Below are positions 16,837 to 25,416 of a DNA stretch of 57,068 bases, piece after piece. The translations under genes were made by a program, and so were the position numbers. Origin of the DNA: Burkholderiaceae bacterium. Lineage in GTDB: Bacteria; Pseudomonadota; Gammaproteobacteria; Burkholderiales; Burkholderiaceae_C. The notes beneath the pieces are model-generated. The model saw only the letters and a program-made list of their open reading frames with translations. It was not told the DNA's origin and ran no database searches. The stretch is from NCBI GenBank assembly GCA_030695205.1, contig JAUYTN010000040.1, forward strand, positions 82,426 to 139,493, read 5' to 3'. The number at the start of each line of letters is the position of its first letter. Within the stretch, counting starts at the first letter, position 1.

Positions 16837-19460
16837 AGGTTCAGCAGACCCAGCGTTTTGAGCGCCAGAAACAACGCCGCGCCGATCAGGAGATTCTTGA
16901 AACCCACGTAGCTCAGCATGTCCATCAGGCTGGCTGCGCGGTAGTTGCCACGCCACCAGACACCGTCCTTCACGTAACGTTTACCTGACAGGCGTATCAG
17001 CACCTCGTACACGCTCCAGCCAAACCACCAGCCAATAATGGCCCCCGAGGACAAGCTGCCCATTGCAGCCATCGCCCAGGCCACGGTGGCCGCCACCGCC
17101 AACGAGAAACCCGCCACCTGCAGTGCACGCTGGCTGCGCCAGCCTTCCGTGCTCCAAGGCCAGATGTGGTCACGTATTTCCAGCACGATCCACTTCAGCT
17201 TGGAGTCAGCCGCCATGTGGAAGGGTTTCACGGGCTCGGTCGGCATGCGGGGGTCCGGGCCATTCGCCGCCTTGGCGCTGATCTGCTGGGCAAGGCCAGC
17301 GACCGGATGAATAGGAATGAAATAGCCGTTGGCGCCGATCGGCGTGATTTCCAGCCCGTCTTTTTCGCGGCGCTTGCGCTCTTTGGCCAAGGGCGGGCAG
17401 CCCTTGGTGTCGGTGTACAGAATCATGCAGTCGAGGCAATGCAGACACTCGCGGTGGTCAATGCGACCATCGGCATCGATGGCCTGGGCGCCGCAGCCCA
17501 CGGCGCAGGCTTTGCAGCTGTTGCAGTCCTGCTTGCGCTTGAGGCCAAACCAGCGGAAAGTGCTGGGCATCGCCAGCGAGGCACCCAGGGGGCAGATGTA
17601 CTTGCAGTACGGGCGCTCTATGAAAATCGACACACCGAGGATGGCGGCCACAAACAGCCCATAGGGCCAGGTACGGTTCAGCACACCCACCAGGAACGTG
17701 GTCTTGAAGGGTTCGACCTCGGACAGCTTCTCCGCCAGTCCCATTGAGAACATGGATAGCGCGAGCAGGCCGAAGAAGATGGCGTATTTGATCCACTTGA
17801 GCCGGTCATGCCATTTCTGAGGCAACTGGGTCTGGAAGCGCTTCAAACCGACAGCCTTGGCGATCTTGTAAATCGCTTCCTGCAGCGAGCCGAACGGGCA
17901 CATCCAGCCACAGAACAGACCGCGCCCAAACAGGAAGACAGTGACGATGATGAAGATCCAGAACAGGAAAATGAACGGATCGGACAGGAACAGCGACCAG
18001 GTCCACTGAAACAGCAGCGCATGGAACCATGTCAGCACCTGCGTGATGGAGGGCTGAGCCATGTAGCCAAAGCCAACCCAGAAAATGCTGATGGCCCAGA
18101 AGGTGTACTTGAAACCGTTGACGGGCCACTTGTTCTTATGCGTGGACAGGCGTGTGAGCTTCTCGCGGTAGGCGTACACCGCGGTCACGGCCACCAGCAG
18201 CAGCACGAACAGGGCGATCGGGACGGCTTGCGTCGTCCAGACGCGTACCCAGGGAGCGTCTGGCTCCACCACCTTGGGACGTCCGCCTTCGAGCAGGCTG
18301 GCGGGCAACCAGTATTTGGACTCGAACACGGCAAAACTGCGATGCCCAGTGGCACGGTCCACCCGGTTACCCAGGAAGGCCAGCTTCCAGGGGTACGCGG
18401 CCGAAAAGGCACCCGAGCGGATCACAAAGATGGCCGATTCGCTGTAGCTGGGCGCCCCAGTGGCCTCCAAACCGTAGAGGTTGTAGTAGTCGAGATCGCG
18501 GAAGGTGAACGAGTCTGCACCCTGCTTGACCTGCACGCGGTCATAAAGGCCGCCGCGCACGAAACCTGAGCCCTTGAACGATTCCACACCGGCCGTGCGA
18601 ATGATGAAAAAAGCGCTCTCTTGCGGCTGCAGACGCGAATGCAGATTGTCATAGCCGCGCTCGCCGAGCAGGCTACGCCCCAGATCCGGGTGGTTGAGGT
18701 CGCCAAACCAAAGTTCAATGAAGGGATCGGGGCCGCGTGGCAGACCCACCTGCTCAGGTTTGACGAGCAGCCGTTGCACCACCCCCATCTGAACCAGTTG
18801 CGCCCAGTCGTACCGCTGACCGGTGGCACCAAAACGGGCACGGTCGCGCACGGTGGGTTCAATGATGCCCGTCTGCCGTGCCACGGCGGCGCCCGACATC
18901 ATCATCACCTGGTTCTGGGCAATGACGGTCACGGTGGCACCCGAAATGGCGTCCAGACCGATCACGTTTTCTTCAGGACGGGACGGGCCAACCTCGATCA
19001 GGTCCTTGACCGACTTGCCCAGGTACTGGTTGTTGAAATTGACCAGAGCAGATTCGGGAATGCCCAGCAGCAGGATGGGCTCAGAATGCTTGATCACCTT
19101 CACACCGACAAAAAGCCCCTGCAAATCCATGCCGATCAGCGTCACCACCGGCTTGCCTGAGTAGGCAGGTGTATCGGTGATGTCGGTCGAAAGCATCACA
19201 TAGCCGAGCAGTTTTTTCTCGGCAGTATTGTTGTCATAGGCCTCCACATACGGTGGCTGCCCCTTGCGTTCAGAGAAATGCCCGGCCCCAGGAAAGACTT
19301 CCGCACAGGGCAGCAACGCGCACATATCTTTGGCGGTAGCCAGCTCGGCGGGCAGTTCGGCCTCATAGGCACCCGCCTGAACACGCGTCGCAAACAACGA
19401 CAGCACCAGAAAAAAAGCGACCCCAAGGATCGCAAACCGTTGGCCTAGCAAAGTCATCAC
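16833..19460 (-). CDS. nosR: Transmembrane flavoprotein regulator/electron donor NosR
   Basis: 875 aa. Signal peptide, then a periplasmic FMN-binding domain with the flavinylation motif DAISGAT at residues 170-176. Several membrane helices and two polyferredoxin-type halves follow: CGWMCPFG and CKYICPLG, then CNSCKACAVGC and CLHCLDC. NosR feeds electrons to NosZ and is needed for nosZ expression in model denitrifiers. ApbE/NosX at 22513-23550 is the likely flavin transferase. Here nosR follows nosZ by 58 bases; in many denitrifiers it precedes nosZ. Start at 19460 (ATG), with a second ATG one codon in. Confidence 0.96.
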   Translation of the reverse strand: MMTLLGQRFAILGVAFFLVLSLFATRVQAGAYEAELPAELATAKDMCALLPCAEVFPGAGHFSERKGQPPYVEAYDNNTAEKKLLGYVMLSTDITDTPAYSGKPVVTLIGMDLQGLFVGVKVIKHSEPILLLGIPESALVNFNNQYLGKSVKDLIEVGPSRPEENVIGLDAISGATVTVIAQNQVMMMSGAAVARQTGIIEPTVRDRARFGATGQRYDWAQLVQMGVVQRLLVKPEQVGLPRGPDPFIELWFGDLNHPDLGRSLLGERGYDNLHSRLQPQESAFFIIRTAGVESFKGSGFVRGGLYDRVQVKQGADSFTFRDLDYYNLYGLEATGAPSYSESAIFVIRSGAFSAAYPWKLAFLGNRVDRATGHRSFAVFESKYWLPASLLEGGRPKVVEPDAPWVRVWTTQAVPIALFVLLLVAVTAVYAYREKLTRLSTHKNKWPVNGFKYTFWAISIFWVGFGYMAQPSITQVLTWFHALLFQWTWSLFLSDPFIFLFWIFIIVTVFLFGRGLFCGWMCPFGSLQEAIYKIAKAVGLKRFQTQLPQKWHDRLKWIKYAIFFGLLALSMFSMGLAEKLSEVEPFKTTFLVGVLNRTWPYGLFVAAILGVSIFIERPYCKYICPLGASLAMPSTFRWFGLKRKQDCNSCKACAVGCGAQAIDADGRIDHRECLHCLDCMILYTDTKGCPPLAKERKRREKDGLEITPIGANGYFIPIHPVAGLAQQISAKAANGPDPRMPTEPVKPFHMAADSKLKWIVLEIRDHIWPWSTEGWRSQRALQVAGFSLAVAATVAWAMAAMGSLSSGAIIGWWFGWSVYEVLIRLSGKRYVKDGVWWRGNYRAASLMDMLSYVGFKNLLIGAALFLALKTLGLLNL

Positions 19461-19518
19461 GCTTCCCTGTCAAGGAAGGCAAGGCGCGCTTGCGCCAAGC
19501 CTCCCGGTAAACTGCCTG

Positions 19519-21441
19519 TCAGGCTTCCACAATCATGCGAGAACGCATTTCAAGGTGAAGCGCGTGGCAGAAATGGGTGCAATAGCACCAGAACACACCG
19601 GGCTGATCGGCGATGAACGTCACCGAGGCTGTTTCCAACGGATTGACGATGAAGTTGACGTTGTAGTTTGGAATGGCAAACCCGTGCGTCAGGTCTTCGA
19701 TCTTGTCGAGGTTGGTCAGAATCAGGGTAACCTCGTCGCCCTTCTTCACCTTGAACTCGCGCAGGCTGAAAGCCGGTGCCAGCGACGTCATCTTGACGGT
19801 GACCTTCTTGCCGTTACGGAACACGCCCGACTCTTTGGAGTCCTTGATGGCCAGCGGGAAGTCGTCCAGGCTGTACACCTGCTTGGGTTTGACCAGGTCG
19901 CGCTTGAAAATGATGAAGTCATGCGGCTCGCCACGCACGGGGTGGTCGGCCAGCAACACCATTTTGTCGCCCGAGATGTCGATGAGCTGTTCGTTCTCGG
20001 GGTGCAGTGGGCCCACAGGCAGGAAGCGGTCCTTGGAGAACTTGCAACCCACGGCCAGGTACTTGCCGTCGGCGGCAATGGTTTCGGACTGGGAGGCATT
20101 GATGTGGCCCGGCTGGTAGTGCACGTCCAGGCGATCCACCACGTACTTGGCGCTCTTGTCACCCGCGTGGAACTTGATAGCGGCTTCCACGTTCCACTTG
20201 ACGATCTGGCTGTCCAGGAACAGCGTGGTGTAGGCATTGCCACGGCCGTCAAAGGCCGTGTGCAGCGGGCCCAGGCCGACCTCCACCTCGGCGACGATGG
20301 CGTCATCGAGGTTTTCCAGTTTGCCATCGAACCAGTCCAGCACTTTGGCCAATTCAATGGTGGTAACGGTGGGCGAAAGCTTGCCGGCGCAGATGAAGTA
20401 CTTCTGGTCGGGGCTGGCGTTCACGCCGTGGGGATTTTTCGGCACGCTCACATAGGCTACCAGGGAGGTCTTGGGGTCCTTGTTGGCCTCGTGCGTGCCG
20501 TCCACCACGGGCACCTTGGACGCACCGATGGTCTTGAACTTGCCTGCCTTGACGGCTGCCTCAATGCGGGCGACGTTGTAAAACAGGCAGGCATCGCGCT
20601 CGGCGGACATCATGTCCTCGTACTTGGCACCCATCTCGGTGTTGTACTGGTTGGTGGCGGCCAGCTTGCCGTCGAACGAGGTGGCCACCAGGTCGCAGTT
20701 GCCGTCGATCAGCACTTGCCAACGCACTTCCATGGTCTCGGCGTCCACGCACGAGAACAGCGAGCGGTATTTGGTGTGGTCTTCGATCGGTGCATTGGGC
20801 AGAGGAATCGAAAATTCTCCGCCGCAGAACACGCGGGTGGTGTAGTTGATGGCGGCATCCACCGGGTCACGCTTGTCCGGGAAGATGCCGTGAAAGCCCT
20901 GCACGTTGGGCAGCTGGGTGATCTTGTCGCAGACAAAGTAGTCCAGGCGGATGCGCGCAATGCGGCTGTTGATCTTGTCGTTGATCCAGGCATAACGGCC
21001 GTCGTAGTTGCCGTCTTTGTAGGACGCGTGCGTGTGGTGGGTGTCAGCGACCGTGTAGCGCAGGTTGCCATCGGCCTTTGTGCCCATGACCTTTTTGGAT
21101 TCGTTCGTGACGCCCCAGCCCACCAGCGCATCGGGTACAAAACAGGGAATTCGGTGAATCTCACGGCCCGATGGCAGGCCCAGAACGCGCATGTCGCCGG
21201 TATGGCCACCGCTCCACAGGCCGTAGTAGGTGTCGAGTTCTCCGGGCTTGAGGTGCACATTGGCACCGCCCTTTGCCGCCGGCGCGGCGGGGGCCGCCGG
21301 GGTTGTGGCCGGAGCGGCTGCAGGCTTGTCGTTGCAGGCTGCAATGCCTACGGTGAGACCCGCTATCGCAGCGGTATTGATGAAACGGCGTCGGCCCATA
21401 CCGGCAGTTTCGGGGTTCAGAACTTCTGTTTTGTCGCTCAT
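19519..21441 (-). CDS. nosZ: Nitrous oxide reductase NosZ (clade I type)
   Basis: 640 aa. Reduces N2O to N2 in the periplasm. A twin-arginine signal (GRRRF at residues 16-20) places it with the Tat-exported clade I enzymes, consistent with nosR in the operon. The CuZ motif DTHHTH is at 133-138. CuA ligands lie in CYCTHFCHALHLEM at 619-632 (C621, C625, H629, M632). The signal ends IAAC with C36, a lipobox match, followed by a 20-residue Ala/Pro-rich linker, so the mature enzyme may be lipid-anchored. ATG 21441 has a strong AAAGAGG ribosome site. The DUF2946 gene ends 14 bases upstream. Confidence 0.97.
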   Translation of the reverse strand: MSDKTEVLNPETAGMGRRRFINTAAIAGLTVGIAACNDKPAAAPATTPAAPAAPAAKGGANVHLKPGELDTYYGLWSGGHTGDMRVLGLPSGREIHRIPCFVPDALVGWGVTNESKKVMGTKADGNLRYTVADTHHTHASYKDGNYDGRYAWINDKINSRIARIRLDYFVCDKITQLPNVQGFHGIFPDKRDPVDAAINYTTRVFCGGEFSIPLPNAPIEDHTKYRSLFSCVDAETMEVRWQVLIDGNCDLVATSFDGKLAATNQYNTEMGAKYEDMMSAERDACLFYNVARIEAAVKAGKFKTIGASKVPVVDGTHEANKDPKTSLVAYVSVPKNPHGVNASPDQKYFICAGKLSPTVTTIELAKVLDWFDGKLENLDDAIVAEVEVGLGPLHTAFDGRGNAYTTLFLDSQIVKWNVEAAIKFHAGDKSAKYVVDRLDVHYQPGHINASQSETIAADGKYLAVGCKFSKDRFLPVGPLHPENEQLIDISGDKMVLLADHPVRGEPHDFIIFKRDLVKPKQVYSLDDFPLAIKDSKESGVFRNGKKVTVKMTSLAPAFSLREFKVKKGDEVTLILTNLDKIEDLTHGFAIPNYNVNFIVNPLETASVTFIADQPGVFWCYCTHFCHALHLEMRSRMIVEA

Positions 21442-21455
21442 GGTAGTTACCTCTT

Positions 21456-21821
21456 TCAGGATTGGCTCAAAAAAAACGGGGGTGCCCGCGCCGGGGGTGG
21501 AGCTGCCGTGGCAGCCACGGGATGCACACAAGACAAGGGCAAGGGCTGGCGGGCCAGCGGCTGCAGCACAGGCAAGCGTGTTTTCAATGGGTCTGGTGGC
21601 GTCGCATCCAGCAGGCAAAGGGGGCAATCCATGCCCATGGCGCCGTGGTGGACGGGGCCCTCATCGGTATTGACCACGAGCTTGACGCCTCCTGCACCGG
21701 AGCAAACGATGTCCATCACCTTGGGCTTGACCAGCGGTGACGCCACCGCCGCGCCCAGACAAAACGCCAACCACGCCAGTACGCACCAGCGCAATCGGGT
21801 CGTGGATCTCAGCGTTTTCAT
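21456..21821 (-). CDS. DUF2946 family exported Cys/His/Met-rich protein
   Basis: 121 aa, first gene of the nos transcript. A signal peptide (MKTLRSTTRLRWCVLAWLAFCLGAAVAS) is followed by a short domain with DIVCSGAGG and HHGAMGMDCPLCL, the pattern of DUF2946. No enzymatic role is known. The His, Met and paired Cys residues just ahead of the copper enzyme NosZ suggest periplasmic copper binding or sensing. The C-terminal 45 residues are Pro/Ala-rich. The family call is confident by pattern; the function is inference from position. Confidence 0.75.
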   Translation of the reverse strand: MKTLRSTTRLRWCVLAWLAFCLGAAVASPLVKPKVMDIVCSGAGGVKLVVNTDEGPVHHGAMGMDCPLCLLDATPPDPLKTRLPVLQPLARQPLPLSCVHPVAATAAPPPARAPPFFLSQS

Positions 21822-22102
21822 GGTTGGTCGTGACAGATGGGTTGAAGCAGTTGTCCCAAAGCATAGGCACGGAAGGCACCTCGCTCCCCCGGCTACCGAC
21901 CCGTTTCTTATCTCAGATTAAGTTCAGGATGGGTGGCACCGGGAGCCCCCACAGCAGCCCGCAATAATCACTTTCAACCCATCTGCACCACGGCCCGACG
22001 CACGCTGCTGCAGCCAAGCATCTGGCGCCTGTGAACCGAGGCGGCGCTTGCGCAGGCTCGTCAGGCCGCCGATTCAATTTCTCAATTGGTAGGAAGTACC
22101 CC

Positions 22103-22498
22103 ATGCAAACACACACCTCTGTCATCGCCGTTGCCGCCCTGGCTTTGTTTCTGACCGCCTGCGGCGACAAAAAGCCTGCTGAAACAGCATTGCCAGCCGC
22201 AGCTCCTGCTCCGGTCGCTGCCCCTGCCGCCCCGGTGGCCGAGAACGCCGTCGGCAAAAGCGCCTACAACAAAACCTGCGCCCTGTGCCATGCCGCTGGC
22301 GTGGCTGGCGCACCCAAGCCCGGCGACAAGGCCGACTGGGGCCCGCGCATTGCCCAAGGCAACGACACGCTGTACAAGCACGCCATCGAGGGCTACACGG
22401 GGGCCAAGGGTTTGATGCCAGCGCGAGGCGGCAGCAGCAGCATGTCCGACGAAGACGTCAAAGCCGCCGTCGACCACATGGTTGCCCTGTCACGCTGA
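22103..22498 (+). CDS. Lipoprotein cytochrome c (c5-like), divergent from the nosZ operon
   Basis: 131 aa from ATG 22103 with AGGA upstream. Lipobox LTAC with lipidated Cys, then an Ala/Pro-rich linker and a single class I cytochrome c domain: heme motif CALCH and axial Met in GLMPARGG. The linker plus lipid anchor suits an electron shuttle between quinol-oxidising complexes and a periplasmic reductase. It lies upstream of nosX (14 bases) and divergent from nosZ, so it is a candidate electron donor to NosZ. Confidence 0.88.
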   Translation: MQTHTSVIAVAALALFLTACGDKKPAETALPAAAPAPVAAPAAPVAENAVGKSAYNKTCALCHAAGVAGAPKPGDKADWGPRIAQGNDTLYKHAIEGYTGAKGLMPARGGSSSMSDEDVKAAVDHMVALSR

Positions 22499-22512
22499 AC
22501 CCGGAGACCGCC

Positions 22513-23550
22513 GTGCACCGCATGAACCCGCCCCCGGACTTTGGCAGGCGGCGCATGGCCATGGCGCTGCCCTTGCTGGGAAGCACCGCCTGGATTCCGT
22601 CTGTCTTCGCATTCACGCCTGCACTGACCGAGCGCAGCCAGCGCACCCTGATGGGCACACAGGTGGACATGGTCGCCCATGGCCCGGACGCCCGGGCGCT
22701 CCAAGCCGCCATGGAACAGGCCTGGCGCGAGATGGATCGCCTCGCCGCACTGATGACCCGCTACTGCCCGGGCAGCAGTGTCAGCGCCATCCACCGCGCA
22801 GCCGGTGTGCATGCGGTGGCTGTCGCGCCCGAAGTCATGGCCGTGCTCAAGGCAGCCCAGACGCTTGCAGCGAAAACCCACGGTGCCTTCGACACCACCG
22901 TGGGTGCGCTCAAGGCGTGGCGTTTTGGCGAAGACCAGGCCACCCTCCCTTCCCCCCAGGAAATCGAAGCGCAACGCCGCCTGGTCGGTTACCGTGGCCT
23001 GGTGCTCGATGAGCGCATGGGCACCGCCTACCTGACCCAGCGCGGCATGGCGCTCGACCTGGGCGGCATCGCCAAGCTACCCATCCTGGAGGCTGGCATG
23101 CGCACCCTGAAAAGCCATGGGGTGGTCAACGCCATGCTCAATGGCGGTGGCGACGTACTCATTGCGGGGCAGCTCAATGGCCGCGCCTGGCGCGTCGGGC
23201 TGCGCGATCCACGCGCGCCCGAACGCATGCTGGGCGTGCTCTCGCTCGAAGGCCAGGCCATCGTGGCCTCGTCGGGCGACTACGAGCGCTACTTTATGGC
23301 ACAGGGCGCACGGCAGCACCACATTCTGAATCCGGCCACCGGGCGACCCACGCAGGGCCCCCGGGGCGTGAGCCTGCTGGCGCACGACGCCGCCAGTGTG
23401 AATGGCCTGGGCACCGCCATCATGGTGCTGGGCAACAAGGGTGCCCGCACGCTGCTCCAGAACCAACCCGGCGTGCAGGCAGTGGTGGTGGAGCGCGACC
23501 ACAGCGTCTGGCAGACGCGGGGCATGGCAAGCTTGCTGAAGACGGTCTGA
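22513..23550 (+). CDS. nosX: FAD:protein FMN transferase (ApbE/NosX)
   Basis: 345 aa from GTG 22513, which has GGAG six bases upstream; ATG 22522 is the alternative. A Tat-type signal (FGRRRMAMALPLLGS) exports it. Visible ApbE features: the DLGGIAK segment, SSGDYERYF and HHILNPATGRPTQG. The enzyme attaches FMN covalently to the Thr of NosR, here in SGAT. It lies between the cytochrome c gene and norD, from which it is separated by 12 bases in convergent orientation. Confidence 0.93.
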   Translation: MHRMNPPPDFGRRRMAMALPLLGSTAWIPSVFAFTPALTERSQRTLMGTQVDMVAHGPDARALQAAMEQAWREMDRLAALMTRYCPGSSVSAIHRAAGVHAVAVAPEVMAVLKAAQTLAAKTHGAFDTTVGALKAWRFGEDQATLPSPQEIEAQRRLVGYRGLVLDERMGTAYLTQRGMALDLGGIAKLPILEAGMRTLKSHGVVNAMLNGGGDVLIAGQLNGRAWRVGLRDPRAPERMLGVLSLEGQAIVASSGDYERYFMAQGARQHHILNPATGRPTQGPRGVSLLAHDAASVNGLGTAIMVLGNKGARTLLQNQPGVQAVVVERDHSVWQTRGMASLLKTV

Positions 23551-23562
23551 GCCAGCTGCGGG

Positions 23563-25416
23563 TCAACGCCCCCGCCCGCCGTTGCGTGCCAGCTGGGTCC
23601 ACGCCTGTGTCAACCGCCTGGCCAGGTCTTGCGGCCGGTGCACCAGCACGTAGCCCTGCGCGCCGAACAGCATGGGCAGGTAGTCGTGGCCATCAGGGTC
23701 AATGGTCACGCAAAACGGCGTCACGCCGGCTTCGCGTGCTTCCAGGATGGCGTGCCGCGTGTCTTCCAGCCCGTAACGGCCTTCGTATTCGTCCAGGTCG
23801 TTGGGCTTGCCATCGGTCAGCAGCAGCAACAGGCGGCAGCTTTGCGGGCAGTGCTGCAGGTGGTGCGTGGCGTGGCGTATGGCCGCACCCATGCGGGTGT
23901 AGAAACCCGGCTTGATGGCACCCACCCGGTCGCGGGCAGCGGCGTCCCAGCGGTCGTCCATGCCCTTGATTTTTTGCAACCTCACGTTGTGTCGGCGCAC
24001 CGAGCTGAAGCCCCATACCGCAAATGGGTCACCCACGGCATGCAGCGCCTCGCCAAACACGTACACCGCATCGCGGATGACGTCGATCACCCGCATGTAG
24101 TCGTTGGCATGCGCATCGGTGGACTGCGACAGGTCGGCCAGCAACCAGGTGGCCAGGCTGCGGTGTGTGGCCACCCGGCGCGCGTACACGGCCGGTGTGT
24201 CACTGCCGCGATGGTCGGCACCCAGGCTGTCGGCTTGGAGGCTGATCCAGGCGTCGATGTCGATGTCTTCGCCGTTTTCCTGGCCACGTTGCCAACGCGG
24301 AGTGTGGCGCATCACCTCCATGCGTCGGCGCATCTGGCGGGCAATCGTGCGCAAAGCGGGCGAAGGCTGGAAGGAGGCGCCTACTCTCGCCTGAGTGGCC
24401 TGCACCCGCGCGTGCCCGGGTCGCAACAGGCCACGCTTGAAATCCCATTCAGGGAAAAGCTGTCCCTCGCCCAACGGCAGGTCATCGGCACTGCTGCTGG
24501 GCAAATCCAGGTCGAATTTCACGCGTGACGCCAGCGTCTGGCCGTCGGGCGCGATGGACAGGGCGTCCATGTCGTTGGCTGCGGCCTGAGCGTTGCCATC
24601 GTCCTCGTCGTCGGTGCTGCGGTTGACGCGCACCATCTCGCTCCAGCTCATCAACGCTTCGGCGCGGAACGGCAGCACCATGGGGGCACGGTCGACCTCG
24701 TGTGTGGTGGTGTGGGCACGGCGGCGCTGGGCGTCGGTGACGCTGGGTTTGCGGGCGTTTTCTGTTTGCCGGGGTGGGCTGGCGGAAGCGCTGCCCACTT
24801 TGGGCTGCACCGTCGGGCCACACACCCACAACCAGACCGGGGCCACGTCGGCTGGCAGGCACCCGCCCGGCGTGTCAGAGGGCCATTGGCCCGCCAGTGC
24901 CACCCGCACGTTGCGTTCGGCCTGCACGCTGGCACGGCCGGGCGTGGCACTGCCTTCGCGCTGCAGCAGGTGTGCAGATTTCAGTTTTTCATAGCGTTCA
25001 ACAAAGCCTGGGAAAGCGAATAGGGCACTTTTTGTTGATAAAACGTTGCCCAACACCCAGTCAGGGTGAGGTGACCAGTGTGCACCCAGCAACGCCAGCC
25101 ACAGGTACAAGTCGTGGTTCAGCGCACGGTCGTCGAACACGCTCAGGCTGTCGGGCAAGGCGAGCACGTCGGTATCGCAGGCGGGCAAGGCCGCACGGCC
25201 ACCTGCGCCGGCCAGGCGGTGCAGCCAGTGCGAGGCGTCGGCCGTGCGCTGCAGGCTGGCAGGTGCCAACCGTACAGTGCCTGCCCCGCCAGCGGCCCGG
25301 AACATCAGCCCGATGGTGGCGCGCATGTCGGCCAGGCGCACGGTGGCCGCCGTCGGGGGTGGGGCGATCAGTTTCTCCAGGGCTTCGTGCCACCAACGGC
25401 CTACCAGCTCTTCCAT
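23563..25416 (-). CDS. norD: Nitric oxide reductase activation protein NorD
   Basis: 617 aa. The C-terminal 250 residues form a von Willebrand A domain with a complete MIDAS motif DLSQSTDAH and LLLLTDGKPND. The N-terminal part is the NorD-specific helical region. NorD acts with the AAA+ ATPase NorQ to insert the non-heme iron FeB into NorB. The middle (about residues 200-300) is polar and low in conservation. Its start overlaps the stop of the 4Fe-4S gene by one base (TGATG). Confidence 0.93.
   Translation of the reverse strand: MEELVGRWWHEALEKLIAPPPTAATVRLADMRATIGLMFRAAGGAGTVRLAPASLQRTADASHWLHRLAGAGGRAALPACDTDVLALPDSLSVFDDRALNHDLYLWLALLGAHWSPHPDWVLGNVLSTKSALFAFPGFVERYEKLKSAHLLQREGSATPGRASVQAERNVRVALAGQWPSDTPGGCLPADVAPVWLWVCGPTVQPKVGSASASPPRQTENARKPSVTDAQRRRAHTTTHEVDRAPMVLPFRAEALMSWSEMVRVNRSTDDEDDGNAQAAANDMDALSIAPDGQTLASRVKFDLDLPSSSADDLPLGEGQLFPEWDFKRGLLRPGHARVQATQARVGASFQPSPALRTIARQMRRRMEVMRHTPRWQRGQENGEDIDIDAWISLQADSLGADHRGSDTPAVYARRVATHRSLATWLLADLSQSTDAHANDYMRVIDVIRDAVYVFGEALHAVGDPFAVWGFSSVRRHNVRLQKIKGMDDRWDAAARDRVGAIKPGFYTRMGAAIRHATHHLQHCPQSCRLLLLLTDGKPNDLDEYEGRYGLEDTRHAILEAREAGVTPFCVTIDPDGHDYLPMLFGAQGYVLVHRPQDLARRLTQAWTQLARNGGRGR

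Noticed and set aside
19555..21921. A 788-codon plus-strand open frame opposite nosZ
   Set aside because: It is a shadow of a GC-rich gene. The minus-strand frame has both NosZ copper sites.
22083..22102. Direct repeats TTCAATT/CTCAATT upstream of the cytochrome c gene as an FNR box
   Set aside because: They are direct, not inverted, and lack the TTGA-N6-TCAA symmetry.
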